Below are positions 20,096 through 30,672 of a DNA stretch of 64,000 nt, one piece after another. The translations under genes were made by a program, and so were the position numbers. The DNA comes from Chryseobacterium gleum. GTDB taxonomy: Bacteria > Bacteroidota > Bacteroidia > Flavobacteriales_D > Crocinitomicaceae. The notes under the pieces are model-generated. The model was given only the letters and a program-made list of their open reading frames with translations, was not told where the DNA came from and did not search any database. Within the stretch, counting starts at the first letter, position 1. Each line of letters begins with the position of its first letter. The stretch spans positions 1 to 64,000 of the forward strand of contig CAMAXI010000001.1 in the NCBI GenBank assembly GCA_945862165.1, in the 5' to 3' direction.

Positions 20096-20986
20096 ATGAA
20101 AAATATTGCAGTTATAGGTTCAGGAACTATGGGTAATGGAATTGCGCATACGTTTGCTTTACAAGGATTTTCAGTGAATTTAGTTGATATTTCAGAAACT
20201 TCTTTACAAAAAGGTATTGCTACAATAACTAAAAATTTAGACCGTCAGGTAGCAAAGGAAACGATTACTGAACAACAAAAATCAGCTACTTTAGCTAACA
20301 TCACTACTTTTACTTCCTTGGAAGAAGGTGTGAAATCTGTAGAATTGGTAGTAGAAGCAGCTACTGAAAATCTAGAACTAAAACTAGCGATTTTCCGAGA
20401 TTTAGATAAATATACATCTGCAGATACCTTATTAGCTAGTAATACATCTTCGATTTCGATTACAAAAATCGCATCTGTTACTTCAAGACCGGATAAAGTG
20501 ATAGGTATGCACTTCATGAATCCAGTTCCCTTAATGAAATTAGTGGAAATTATTCGCGGTTATTCCACTTCCGATGTAGTAACAAAAACAATTATTGATT
20601 TATCGATAGCATTACAGAAAGTACCTGTTGAAGTAAATGATTACCCTGGATTTATTGCAAATCGTATTTTGATGCCAATGATCAATGAAGCTATCTCTTC
20701 TCTTTATGAAGGTGTAGCAGGTGTTTCAGAAATCGATACTGTAATGAAATTAGGTATGGCTCATCCAATGGGACCTTTACAACTAGCTGATTTTATAGGT
20801 TTGGATGTTTGCTTATCTATTTTACGTGTACTTCAGGATGGTTTTGGTAATCCAAAATACGCTCCATGTCCTTTATTAGTAAACATGGTTACAGCTGGAA
20901 AATTAGGCGTAAAATCTGGTGAAGGTTTCTATTCTTGGACACATGGAACAAAAGAATTAGTGATTTCTGAACGTTTTTCAAAGTAA
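20096..20986 (+). CDS. 3-hydroxybutyryl-CoA / 3-hydroxyacyl-CoA dehydrogenase
   Basis: AVIGSGTMGNGIAHTFALQGF, GMHFMNPVPLMKLVEII. Confidence 0.95.
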   Translation: MKNIAVIGSGTMGNGIAHTFALQGFSVNLVDISETSLQKGIATITKNLDRQVAKETITEQQKSATLANITTFTSLEEGVKSVELVVEAATENLELKLAIFRDLDKYTSADTLLASNTSSISITKIASVTSRPDKVIGMHFMNPVPLMKLVEIIRGYSTSDVVTKTIIDLSIALQKVPVEVNDYPGFIANRILMPMINEAISSLYEGVAGVSEIDTVMKLGMAHPMGPLQLADFIGLDVCLSILRVLQDGFGNPKYAPCPLLVNMVTAGKLGVKSGEGFYSWTHGTKELVISERFSK

Positions 20987-21001
20987 CTATTTTAAAATAA
21001 A

Positions 21002-21817
21002 GTGGCTACATCGAAATCAAATCCAATGCATGCAGTAAAACGTAAACCAGCAACGGTCAAACGTACCCCTGTCAAACGTACCTTTTCAAAAAAGAAGAAG
21101 AAAACAAACAAACCTCTTTACATCGTTCTAGGAGCAATACTCATAGGAGCAATTGGAATTATTATATATACACAAGAAGAGGTAAAAGAAGAAAAAGAAT
21201 CTGTTCAAGAGATACTTATTAATTTACCAAAAGGCTTCAAAAGTTCTGGTTTAGATGTTTCCCATCACCAGGGAGAAATAGATTGGAATAAAATTGTTAA
21301 TACGACACCATTTGACACACTCATTGATTTTGTGTATTGTAAAGCCACGGAAGGAAGTACCTATATCGATAGCGAATGGAAATCCAATAGAGTTCAATTA
21401 AATCAATTAGGAATTAGAAATGGTGCCTATCATTTTCTGAATACAAATACTTCATCGATACCACAAGCAAAACATTTTTTAAACACTTGGAAACATCGAG
21501 AGATAGATTTACCTCCTGTATTAGATGTTGAAAAAGAGGCTGCTACCGATAAAATATTAATTAATAATATGTACGATTGGTTGGAATACGTAGAAAAGAA
21601 ATCAGGTTTCCGACCAATTATCTATACCTCTTATTCGTTCTACACAAAAAAATTCAAAAATGAATTTAAAGACTACCAATTTTGGATAGCATCCTATGAT
21701 AAAGATCCAAGAGCACTTTCCGACAAACGAATTGTGCATTGGCAATTTACAGACAATATTGATCTCCCAGGTATAAATGAAAAGGTAGATTTTAATGTCT
21801 CAAAAAGAAGATTTTAA
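21002..21817 (+). CDS. GH25 family lysozyme-like protein (GTG start)
   Basis: GLDVSHHQGEIDW, FVYCKATEGSTYID, PPVLDVEK, WQFTD; N-terminal TM. Confidence 0.92.
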   Translation: MATSKSNPMHAVKRKPATVKRTPVKRTFSKKKKKTNKPLYIVLGAILIGAIGIIIYTQEEVKEEKESVQEILINLPKGFKSSGLDVSHHQGEIDWNKIVNTTPFDTLIDFVYCKATEGSTYIDSEWKSNRVQLNQLGIRNGAYHFLNTNTSSIPQAKHFLNTWKHREIDLPPVLDVEKEAATDKILINNMYDWLEYVEKKSGFRPIIYTSYSFYTKKFKNEFKDYQFWIASYDKDPRALSDKRIVHWQFTDNIDLPGINEKVDFNVSKRRF

Positions 21818-21818
21818 T

Positions 21819-24536
21819 CTAAAATGGATAACCTATTCCAAGCCGGACTGTATTAATAAATTCGGATAACGACCTAGGTAAAAAAGGACTGGAATAATTA
21901 TCCGGTTGTTTTGAAATAATTTCATACACTTGCGAATCTTTGGGTTGGAAGAACCAACGGTGGCCTTCTAGAAGCGCTGGATTACGAAGTTTTAACCCTA
22001 CATCTAAACGAATAACGACAAAATCTAAATCATAGCGCACACCAAAACCAGATGCTACAGCTAATTCTTTATGCCAATTTTTAGTGAATTGACTTCCTGG
22101 CCGTAAAGAATCATATTTAACAGTCCAAATATTTCCAGCATCTATGAATAAGGCACCACGAAGTTTATCGGTCATTTTAAAACGTAATTCCCCAGAAATG
22201 GTAAGTCGAACATCTCCAATTTGAGGTTGATTAATTTTATTTACTAAATAGGCATTGAATGTACCTGGTGTAAGTGATCCATATCTCCATCCTCGAATAT
22301 CATTTGCTCCTCCACCGATAAAACTATAATCAAAAGGCATAGCAAATTTAGAATTCCCATAGGGTAAGCCCCCACCTGCTAGAGTACGAAAATTAAAGGA
22401 GGTGAATTTATTAAAGTTATGTGCAAAGATGAATTCATTATCTAAACGCGCAAACTGTGAATAGGGTATTCCTAATACAGTTCGTTGATTTAATATATTA
22501 GCTTTCTCAAATCGACCAAGAACTGATAGTAAATTTCCAGCAAGGTCGAAAGAGGATTTAAAAGAATAAATACCAGCTAACAATGGTTTATTGTATACTT
22601 GAAATGCAAATTTAAAATCAGACCAATTGACTTGACTCGTAAATTGATTAAGCGTATATAAGTCATTTCGTTTACGAATACTATCAATAAAACTAGAGGA
22701 AATCTGGGTAAAATTGACTAAATTAACTGCTGAAAAGCCCGGGAAACCAAAAGAAAAATCAGAATTATCTCCAGTAGAAATAGAGAATAATACATTCGCA
22801 TTAAAAGATTGTTTTTTGAATACATCCCGAATTTGATACATGTAAGAACTTGAAATAGTTGTTTTCGGTCTTTTTTGTTTAGAAACAGAATTACGTAAAC
22901 CTAAAAAATAAGGGATTTCGACTTTTAAGGAAGGAATTATTTGGAAGGTCCAAAAACGCGAAGATTCCTTAAGGTTACCAATAGCATTTGTATTGGTTGA
23001 AGTGCTAATTGTTTGATATTTTAAGTTTGGCATAGCCTGTAAACCTCCTGAAATATTGAACGTTATTTTTTCAGCGCGTTTTAATAAATTAATATTCGTA
23101 TACGACGGAGCAAAACTTGCGCCGAAAAAAGTACCTGAAGTAGTTAATTTAATTGGTGTTGAAAATTGATTTTTCTTTTTCAATATCAAATAATAATGAA
23201 TCTCCACATTATTTGTATCTTCAATTTCCACAATTTCAGGTTTAACCAAATTGAATAACCCTAACTCAATTAAATTTCTTTGCGTTTTTACAACTAAATT
23301 TTCATTAAATAGACGCGTATTTTCAGTTACATTCTTAAGTTCAAGTAAATCTGGGTATATTGAAAATCCGCCATTATATGTTAAAATAATAGAATGTTTT
23401 TGTTTAAGTGAATCTATATTTGTGGCTTGAATTCCATGAATCACTTCTTCATTTATGAAATTAAGCGTATCCATCGTACGTAAGAAACCATTATATTCAA
23501 GTGATAATCCTTTCTCTTTCAATGAATTTGCAAAGCGATAGGAAACAAAAGCAGTATCTACAATATGAAAAAATACTTTTGAAATATAGGTATATCTATG
23601 CGGTTCTGTAATTAACGAATCATTTCCGATACTTTTGATAACACGATCTGAAAATTGAAGCGTCAAATTGACTGTATGGTGTTGCTGTAAGGTATCCGCT
23701 AAATAATTGATATTACTCGCTGAAAAACCATACATACCTGCGTTTTTTATATATTGACTTAAAGATTCTCGGTAAGATTCTAACTTGTCAGTATCAAAAA
23801 TTTGATTAGAAAAATCTTGTTTATCTGGATATCTTTCCAGGAGACTAAGAATTTCTTTATTGTCACAATCAATTGAAAACGTATCAATAGAAAACACAGT
23901 ACCTGTCTCAATTACATAAATCGCTTTTACTTTTTTAGTATGTGTAATATACACTAGTTCACCCCGAACCTTTGCATTATAAAAACCTTTTTTTCGAAGA
24001 AATAAGTTTGTTTGCTCAATGGATTTATTAAAGTAAAGTGAATCGAGAATAATTGGTGGCTCTCCTATTTTAAATTTCAACCATTCTTTCAGTGTTTTTC
24101 TAGGACTAACAGTATCTCGTAAATCAAAAATTCTCTCTTTGTAGTCGCTACTTCCTTTGCGTATTGCTTTTTGAATACGTTTATTGTTCATTCTTTGTTG
24201 TTTCGTAATTTTCTGATGATTAATACGATGCAATTTATTTAAATGGTCTTGCGCTTCACAAATTATTTTAGCAGAATCAATTTGATTATAAACGATTAAA
24301 GAAAATGGTATACCGAGTATTTTATTATTTGGTTTTTGCTTAATTATACGTTCGATTTCTAACTTATGGGATTGATCTCCGGTAATTATAATTTCATTTT
24401 TGGTCAACAAAAATTCATTTTTAGATAAATATTTTGTTTGACTACAGGAAGCCATTAAAAAAAGTAGGTAAAAAGGAAGATAATATGTAAGTTTGGATTT
24501 CTTCAAGTAACGCATATTGAGTAACAAAAATAACAA
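21819..24536 (-). CDS. BamA/TamA-family outer membrane lipoprotein (TamL-like)
   Basis: Lipobox LLFLMASC; C-terminal GGANDIRGWRY...GALFIDAGNIW...GVRYDLDFVVIRLDVGLKL; likely start at MRYLKKSK. Confidence 0.88.
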   Translation of the reverse strand: MLFLLLNMRYLKKSKLTYYLPFYLLFLMASCSQTKYLSKNEFLLTKNEIIITGDQSHKLEIERIIKQKPNNKILGIPFSLIVYNQIDSAKIICEAQDHLNKLHRINHQKITKQQRMNNKRIQKAIRKGSSDYKERIFDLRDTVSPRKTLKEWLKFKIGEPPIILDSLYFNKSIEQTNLFLRKKGFYNAKVRGELVYITHTKKVKAIYVIETGTVFSIDTFSIDCDNKEILSLLERYPDKQDFSNQIFDTDKLESYRESLSQYIKNAGMYGFSASNINYLADTLQQHHTVNLTLQFSDRVIKSIGNDSLITEPHRYTYISKVFFHIVDTAFVSYRFANSLKEKGLSLEYNGFLRTMDTLNFINEEVIHGIQATNIDSLKQKHSIILTYNGGFSIYPDLLELKNVTENTRLFNENLVVKTQRNLIELGLFNLVKPEIVEIEDTNNVEIHYYLILKKKNQFSTPIKLTTSGTFFGASFAPSYTNINLLKRAEKITFNISGGLQAMPNLKYQTISTSTNTNAIGNLKESSRFWTFQIIPSLKVEIPYFLGLRNSVSKQKRPKTTISSSYMYQIRDVFKKQSFNANVLFSISTGDNSDFSFGFPGFSAVNLVNFTQISSSFIDSIRKRNDLYTLNQFTSQVNWSDFKFAFQVYNKPLLAGIYSFKSSFDLAGNLLSVLGRFEKANILNQRTVLGIPYSQFARLDNEFIFAHNFNKFTSFNFRTLAGGGLPYGNSKFAMPFDYSFIGGGANDIRGWRYGSLTPGTFNAYLVNKINQPQIGDVRLTISGELRFKMTDKLRGALFIDAGNIWTVKYDSLRPGSQFTKNWHKELAVASGFGVRYDLDFVVIRLDVGLKLRNPALLEGHRWFFQPKDSQVYEIISKQPDNYSSPFLPRSLSEFINTVRLGIGYPF

Positions 24537-24542
24537 AAACTG

Positions 24543-25262
24543 ATGATTTCAAAGAACAGAATTCGTTTTATTAACGCCCTTTCCCAAAAAAAGCAACGTA
24601 TTGAAAACAATCGTTTTATCATTGAAGGTGAAAAGATGGTAAACGAAGCAATTCAATGGATTCCAGCTCAAATAGAAAACATCTATGCTACTTCTGATTT
24701 TGAATCAAATACATTAGTTGACTCGATTTTACTCGAAGAGATAAGCACAAAAGAATTAAAAGAAATTTCAACGCTAACGACTCCTAACAAAGCATTAGCA
24801 GTGTGTAAAATCCCTGAAAATAAAACCATCGATTCCCCACTAATAATTTGTTTAGATGGCGTTCAAGACCCTGGTAACATGGGGACTATACTTCGTTTGG
24901 CAGATTGGTTTGGAATAAAAGATATTGTTTGTTCTAAAAACACCGTTGATTGCTATAATCCAAAAGTACTTCAAGCAACTATGGGAGCAATTTTCAGAGT
25001 CCATGTACATTATGTAGAATTAACTGAATTTCTATCCACTACGGAACTTCCAGTTTTTGGCGCTTTATTAGACGGAGAAAATATCTTAGAGAATAATTAC
25101 GAACGTAAAGGGATACTCCTTTTAGGAAATGAAGGAAATGGTATCTCCGAAGAAATTAAAAAGTATGTTCAGAAAGCAATAACCATACCCCGTTTTGGAG
25201 AAGCAGAATCTTTAAATGTCGCAACAGCTGGAGCAATTATCTTAGGAGCTTTTTATAGGTAG
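24543..25262 (+). CDS. TrmH/SpoU family RNA methyltransferase
   Basis: LDGVQDPGNMGTILRLADWFGI, LLLGNEGNGIS, AESLNVATAGAIIL. Confidence 0.93.
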   Translation: MISKNRIRFINALSQKKQRIENNRFIIEGEKMVNEAIQWIPAQIENIYATSDFESNTLVDSILLEEISTKELKEISTLTTPNKALAVCKIPENKTIDSPLIICLDGVQDPGNMGTILRLADWFGIKDIVCSKNTVDCYNPKVLQATMGAIFRVHVHYVELTEFLSTTELPVFGALLDGENILENNYERKGILLLGNEGNGISEEIKKYVQKAITIPRFGEAESLNVATAGAIILGAFYR

Positions 25263-25266
25263 GAAA

Positions 25267-25434
25267 TTAGTTTTTCCCAACTACTTCTAAAAAGTTTGAA
25301 TTTTTGATTGTATCTTCAAAACTTTTCATTTTCTCTTGAATTATTGCACTCTCCAACGTAAGAAAACGATCTAAAGATGGATCGATAGTTACATCCTTCC
25401 AAGCATCAAGAGTCCGATTTTTTTGTGGTTCCAT
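25267..25434 (-). CDS. Small 55-aa protein, second gene of a two-gene unit with the DUF6934-like gene (not in the ORF track)
   Basis: Manual translation MEPQKNRTLDAWKDVTIDPSLDRFLTLESAIIQEKMKSFEDTIKNSNFLEVVGKN*; begins 27 bp after the upstream stop. Confidence 0.6.
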   Translation of the reverse strand: MEPQKNRTLDAWKDVTIDPSLDRFLTLESAIIQEKMKSFEDTIKNSNFLEVVGKN

Positions 25435-25461
25435 TATATTAGTTTTTTAATCAAATTTAAC

Positions 25462-25902
25462 TTATTTTGATTTAATAACAAAAGAATTATAATCGATATT
25501 TGGTTTAAATTCTTCCCAAATATCATTTCGTTCACCAAAAACTTGAAAGTCATCTTCTATTTCTTGAATATATTTTGAAATCCCCATTCGATAGAGCCTT
25601 GTTCTAGATTTTGTACTCCCTTTTGCGTAAATCAAGGCATTCGGGTTTTCATCAAAAAATAGAAACAAAGCATTTACAATCGTTGCTAATACTTTTTCGC
25701 TATCTAAATTTCCAGAAACAGTTCTATCATTAAATACACCTGTTTGTAAATCTATATCTCCAAAAGCTAGATTAAACATATTATTCCGTGGTAATTTAGA
25801 GAAAATGATGATTTTTGGTATTTCTCCTTTTGGACCTTGACTTGTAAATTCAAAAATGGAAGATGAGATTCCTGTTGTTAATTTATAATGAGGTAAATGC
25901 AT
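25462..25902 (-). CDS. DUF6934-like protein
   Basis: FEFTSQGPKGEIPKIIIFSKL, NMFNLAFGDIDLQTG, SEKVLATIVNALFLFFDENPNALIYAKGSTKSRTRLYRMGIS; TAATTTTG -7 box on the minus strand at 25931-25938. Confidence 0.75.
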   Translation of the reverse strand: MHLPHYKLTTGISSSIFEFTSQGPKGEIPKIIIFSKLPRNNMFNLAFGDIDLQTGVFNDRTVSGNLDSEKVLATIVNALFLFFDENPNALIYAKGSTKSRTRLYRMGISKYIQEIEDDFQVFGERNDIWEEFKPNIDYNSFVIKSK

Positions 25903-26185
25903 TGTTTTTCATTTCTCCTTAAAAGGATTACAAAATTAATGCATTTTAGTAGTTAAAAAACAGTCAATAAGAAGATAGCGTATAATTACGATGTTTTGAT
26001 TTAAGTAAACAACAAAAATAGATAAAAATTAAACGTTTGATTTTTAATATTTTACATAATTCAATTATTTCACGAATATCAAAATATTTCAACTTGATAA
26101 AATTCCAAGATATAGCTATTTTGATTTTTAATTATCGTAATTATTTATCAATCCTTCACTTCCTTCCATCTCTTAACTTTTCCCG

Positions 26186-27751
26186 TCACTCATCACTTCC
26201 GTTGCTCGTCACTCTCTTTATCGCACTCACACACTGCATCCCGTCAATTGCTGCTGAAATAATACCACCTGCATATCCTGCACCTTCGGCACATGGAAAT
26301 AAACCATAAACATCTGGATGCATCCATGTTTCTTTATCACGTGGTATCTGAACTGGTGAACTTGTTCGTGATTCTGGCGCATGTAAAACGGCATCATTTG
26401 TTAAATAACCTGGCATTTTTTTACCAAAATCGATAAATGCTAGTTGTAAACGTTTCGCAACAAATTTGGGAAGTACATCATGGAGATTCACAGAAACAAT
26501 ACCGGGCTGATACGAAGACCTTGGGAATTCTTTTGTTAATTTATCATCTACAAAATCTTTCATACATTGTGCGGGAACGCGCTGTGTTTTTCCAGCTGCC
26601 TCCCAACACGCTTTCTCCACCGATTTCTGAAAATCCAAACAAACAAAAGGATCGTTTTCTTTCCCTGGAAAATCTTCTGGAGAAATACTTACAACAATTC
26701 CTGAATTAGAGTAGGGATTATTTCGTTTAGAAGGCGACCAACCATTGGTTACCACTTCTTCTTGATTGGTGGCACAAGGTGCTACAATTCCACCAGGACA
26801 CATGCAAAACGAATATACTCCCCGACCATCTACTTGAGTTACTAGAGAATATGAGGCAGGAGGAATAAAGTCATCATTAAGTCTTCCATGATACTGAATT
26901 GAATCGATTAAATCTTGTGTATGTTCAATACGAACACCTAATGCAAATGGTTTTGCTTGTACTTTTACGCCACGTTTGTGTAACAAATAAAAAATATCGC
27001 GTGCAGAGTGCCCAGTTGCTAAAATAACATATTCCGAAGCAACTTTTTGCGTTTCATTGATTGTTAAACCAACAATCTTTTTGTTTTCAATATGAATATC
27101 GGTCAATTTGGATTCAAAATGTACCTCTCCACCACAAGATCGAATAAATTCACGAATGTTTTCAATCAATTTCGGTAATTTATTTGTCCCAATATGTGGA
27201 TGTGCATCTACCAAAATATCTTTATCCGCACCAAAATACACCAGCCACTCCATCGCTTGCTGAACATCTCCACGTTTTTTGGAACGCGTATATAGCTTTC
27301 CATCCGAATATGTACCAGCACCTCCTTCCCCGAAGCAATAATTCGACTCCGGATTCACGATTTGTTCTTTATTTAATTTTGCTAGATCACGTCTGCGCGA
27401 CTTTACATCTTTACCACGTTCATAAATAACCGGTTTAAACCCTAACTCAATTGCTTTTAAAGCAGCATATAATCCAGCTGGACCTGCACCAATGATATGT
27501 ACAATTTGTCCTTGTGAAACATTGTTCTTTGGAAAATGGATTTCTTGATCCGGGATTTCTTCTCCTATTTCATAAATCTCAAATGTTCCGTTAATTTTTA
27601 TAGCTCGCTTACGTGCATCAATCGAACGTTTTCTCCAAAAAAAAGTAAATGCATCTTCAGCTAAACCAATATGTTTACTAATGGAAGCACGAATTATTTC
27701 TTCCGAATTAACTTCTTCAGGTTTTAATTGTATTTGTATTTTTTGACTCAT
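26186..27751 (-). CDS. NAD(P)/FAD-dependent oxidoreductase (COG2509-like)
   Basis: VHIIGAGPAGLYAALKAIELG, NYCFGEGGAGTYSDGKLYTR, LATGHSARDIFYLL, GAGYAGGIISAAIDG. Confidence 0.92.
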   Translation of the reverse strand: MSQKIQIQLKPEEVNSEEIIRASISKHIGLAEDAFTFFWRKRSIDARKRAIKINGTFEIYEIGEEIPDQEIHFPKNNVSQGQIVHIIGAGPAGLYAALKAIELGFKPVIYERGKDVKSRRRDLAKLNKEQIVNPESNYCFGEGGAGTYSDGKLYTRSKKRGDVQQAMEWLVYFGADKDILVDAHPHIGTNKLPKLIENIREFIRSCGGEVHFESKLTDIHIENKKIVGLTINETQKVASEYVILATGHSARDIFYLLHKRGVKVQAKPFALGVRIEHTQDLIDSIQYHGRLNDDFIPPASYSLVTQVDGRGVYSFCMCPGGIVAPCATNQEEVVTNGWSPSKRNNPYSNSGIVVSISPEDFPGKENDPFVCLDFQKSVEKACWEAAGKTQRVPAQCMKDFVDDKLTKEFPRSSYQPGIVSVNLHDVLPKFVAKRLQLAFIDFGKKMPGYLTNDAVLHAPESRTSSPVQIPRDKETWMHPDVYGLFPCAEGAGYAGGIISAAIDGMQCVSAIKRVTSNGSDE

Positions 27752-27865
27752 AATAAAGTGCCTAGTATAGCTTCATAGTGATTAATAATCACAAAAGTGG
27801 ATATCGAATTTAACAAAAAAACGCGATAGATAAACTACCGCGTTTTTGATTCGTGCAATTAATAA

Positions 27866-30055
27866 TTACTTAGTGAAAAGCATTTCTCTGAATTTAGCTA
27901 ATGGCCATAATTCATCATCTACTAATAATTCTAATTTATCCGCATGGTAACGAATTTCGTCAAAATAAACTTTTACTTTATCACAATAAGCCACTGCTTT
28001 TTCTTCAATATTATCGATTTTATTCACTTTTTTTCTTTCTTCCAACATTGTATCACACAATGATTTTAAAGCATTTAAGTGTTTTGAAATTTTAGTAATC
28101 AATTCTATTTGCGATTTCGTAGCAGCTTTTGCATCCGCACCTAAAATAGAATTTAATCCTTGAACATTTTGAATCAAACGATTTTGGTATTCAATTACCG
28201 AAGGAATAATTTGATTTTGTGATAACTCACCAATTAAACGTGCTTCAATTTGAATTTTATGAATGTAGTTTTCAAAATCAATTTCTTTACGCGCCTCAAT
28301 TTCTCTTTCCGTTAAGATATTTAATTTCTCAAACATTTCAACTGTTTTCTTTTCGGACCAAACACCTAATGCACGTGGTGTATCTTTAAAGTTATTTAAA
28401 CCTCTTTTTTCTGCTTCTTTCACCCACTCATCGCCATATCCATTTCCTTCAAAACGAATTTTTTTGGAGTGTGTAATTAACTTTTGTAATTCTTTCAAAA
28501 TCGCTTCATCTTTCGCGTCGCCGTCATTGATTCTAGCATCCACATCTTTTTTGAATTGAATCAATTGGTCTGCCATAATCGTATTTAAAACAATCATTGC
28601 AGAAGCACAGTTTGCAGAAGAACCTACGGCTCTGAACTCAAATTTATTTCCTGTAAAAGCAAAAGGAGAAGTTCTATTTCTATCCGTATTATCCAACATA
28701 ATTTGTGGAATCTTACCAATATTTAATTTCAATTCTGTTTTATCTTGTGGCGTCATTTTTCCTGACTTCACGTTTTTTTCTAATTCATCTAACATAGAAG
28801 ATAAATGTGAACCGATAAACGTAGATATAATAGCAGGAGGAGCTTCATTTGCGCCTAGACGGTGGTCATTACTCGCAGAAACGATACATGCTCTCAATAA
28901 ATCTGCATTATTATGAATCGCTGCAATCGTATTTACAAAGAATGTTAAGAATTGTAAGTTAGATTTAGGATTTTTACCTGGTGCTAATAAGTTTACTCCT
29001 GTATTGGTAGACAAAGACCAGTTATTATGTTTTCCAGATCCATTTACTCCAGAAAACGGTTTTTCATGCAACAACACATGGAAATTATGGTTGATTGCAA
29101 TTTTCTCTAGTATATCCATCAACAATAAGTTGTGGTCGTTTGCTAAATTACACTCTTCAAAAATTGGAGCACATTCGTATTGGTTTGGAGCAACCTCATT
29201 ATGACGCGTAGTAACTGGTATTCCTAAACGAACCGCCTCTTGTTCGAAGTCACGCATAAACGCCTCTACTCTTTCTGGGATTGAACCAAAATAATGATCT
29301 TCCAATTGTTGTCCTTTTGCGGATGCATGACCAAATAATGCTCTACCAGTCATCATAATATCCGGACGTGCATTGTAGAACGCTTTATCAATTAGGAAAT
29401 ATTCTTGTTCCCAACCTAATGTTGCGTTTACCTTAACAACGTTTTTATCAAAATATTGACACACTTCAACAGCAGCAGCATCTACCGCATGAAGCGCTTT
29501 AATTAAAGGCATTTTAAAATCTAAAGATTCACCAGTATAAGAAATAAAAATCGTAGGTACACACAATGTTTTACCAATAACAAACGCTGGAGAAGATGGA
29601 TCCCAAGCTGTATACCCTCTCGCTTCAAACGTATTACGAATACCGCCATTTGGGAAGGAAGATGCATCTGGCTCTTGTTGCACCAATAAATCACCATCAA
29701 ATTTTTCGATTGCTCTACCTGGACCAACAGGCTTAAAGAATGCATCGTGTTTTTCCGCTGTAGAACCAGTTAATGGTTGAAACCAGTGTGTATAATGTGT
29801 TGCACCTTTTGTTAAAGCCCAATCTTTCATTGCTGAAGCAACTTGATCTGCCATTTTACGATCTAAACGAACACCATTTCCACTATTGATTGCATCCACC
29901 ATGCTTTTATAAGCATCACCAGGCAAAAATTCACGCATTACATCTAAATGAAATACATTTTCACCAAATAAAGAAGAGATTTTACCATTGTAATCCGAAT
30001 GATTCGCCTTACGGTTCAAAACATCTTGATACGCTTTCTGTCTAATTGTAGCCAT
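27866..30055 (-). CDS. glnN: Type III glutamine synthetase (GlnN family)
   Basis: 729 aa; THYTHWFQPLTG, ATLGWEQEYFLID, EVAPNQYECAPIFEECNLANDHNLLLMD, HEKPFSGVNGSGKHNNWS. Confidence 0.96.
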   Translation of the reverse strand: MATIRQKAYQDVLNRKANHSDYNGKISSLFGENVFHLDVMREFLPGDAYKSMVDAINSGNGVRLDRKMADQVASAMKDWALTKGATHYTHWFQPLTGSTAEKHDAFFKPVGPGRAIEKFDGDLLVQQEPDASSFPNGGIRNTFEARGYTAWDPSSPAFVIGKTLCVPTIFISYTGESLDFKMPLIKALHAVDAAAVEVCQYFDKNVVKVNATLGWEQEYFLIDKAFYNARPDIMMTGRALFGHASAKGQQLEDHYFGSIPERVEAFMRDFEQEAVRLGIPVTTRHNEVAPNQYECAPIFEECNLANDHNLLLMDILEKIAINHNFHVLLHEKPFSGVNGSGKHNNWSLSTNTGVNLLAPGKNPKSNLQFLTFFVNTIAAIHNNADLLRACIVSASNDHRLGANEAPPAIISTFIGSHLSSMLDELEKNVKSGKMTPQDKTELKLNIGKIPQIMLDNTDRNRTSPFAFTGNKFEFRAVGSSANCASAMIVLNTIMADQLIQFKKDVDARINDGDAKDEAILKELQKLITHSKKIRFEGNGYGDEWVKEAEKRGLNNFKDTPRALGVWSEKKTVEMFEKLNILTEREIEARKEIDFENYIHKIQIEARLIGELSQNQIIPSVIEYQNRLIQNVQGLNSILGADAKAATKSQIELITKISKHLNALKSLCDTMLEERKKVNKIDNIEEKAVAYCDKVKVYFDEIRYHADKLELLVDDELWPLAKFREMLFTK

Positions 30056-30074
30056 AAAATTAAATTTTTCGCTA

Positions 30075-30136
30075 CAAAGGTATTTTTTTTAGGGGGTATT
30101 TCAAAAAAAACAATATTTATTTTTCAAACACCCCCT
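30075..30136 (-). promoter_or_regulatory. glnN promoter with -33/-7 Bacteroidota boxes and a G-tract inverted repeat
   Basis: Minus strand TACCTTTG (30075-30082), TTTG (30102-30105), 19-nt spacer; agggggt (30091-30097) / accccct (30130-30136). Confidence 0.6.
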
Positions 30137-30215
30137 GTTAATTTAATACAAGTTGATTAATTTTTGATTTTTTAACTGAATATAACCTTAATTTGAATTT
30201 TTCATAAAAATTGGA

Positions 30216-30659
30216 TTAACTCCTAATTTTATCCAATAAATTACTTAACAATTCGGATTCTTCTTCTGAAAGGTTATTGACAAACACTAATTCTTTTTCA
30301 AAATCAATATCAATTAAATCTAACAAGTCTAGTCCCTTTTTAGTAATTATAACCTCAATAATTCGTTTGTCTTTTTCATTACGTAAACGTTCGATTAATT
30401 TTTTATCACACAATTTATCCATTAATCGGGTAGTATTGGGTGACTTTTCAATCATTCGATCTTTAACTGTATTTACGTTTAGCTTTTTTTTGGCACCTCG
30501 TAAAATTCGCAGTATATTGAATTGCGGCATACTTAGATCATGCCGCGACATGTATTTATTTTGCAGACTCGCCATCCAATTATTCGTATACCGAATATTT
30601 ACAAGCGCTTTAATGTTTGAAGAGGCAAATGTCGTATTGATTTCTTTACCAATTTCCAT
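30216..30659 (-). CDS. MarR-family transcriptional regulator
   Basis: LSMPQFNILRILRGAKKKLNVNTVKDRMIEKSPNTTRLMDKLCDKKLIERLRNEKDKRIIEVIITKKG. Confidence 0.9.
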   Translation of the reverse strand: MEIGKEINTTFASSNIKALVNIRYTNNWMASLQNKYMSRHDLSMPQFNILRILRGAKKKLNVNTVKDRMIEKSPNTTRLMDKLCDKKLIERLRNEKDKRIIEVIITKKGLDLLDLIDIDFEKELVFVNNLSEEESELLSNLLDKIRS

Positions 30660-30672
30660 AGAATAGGGTTTA

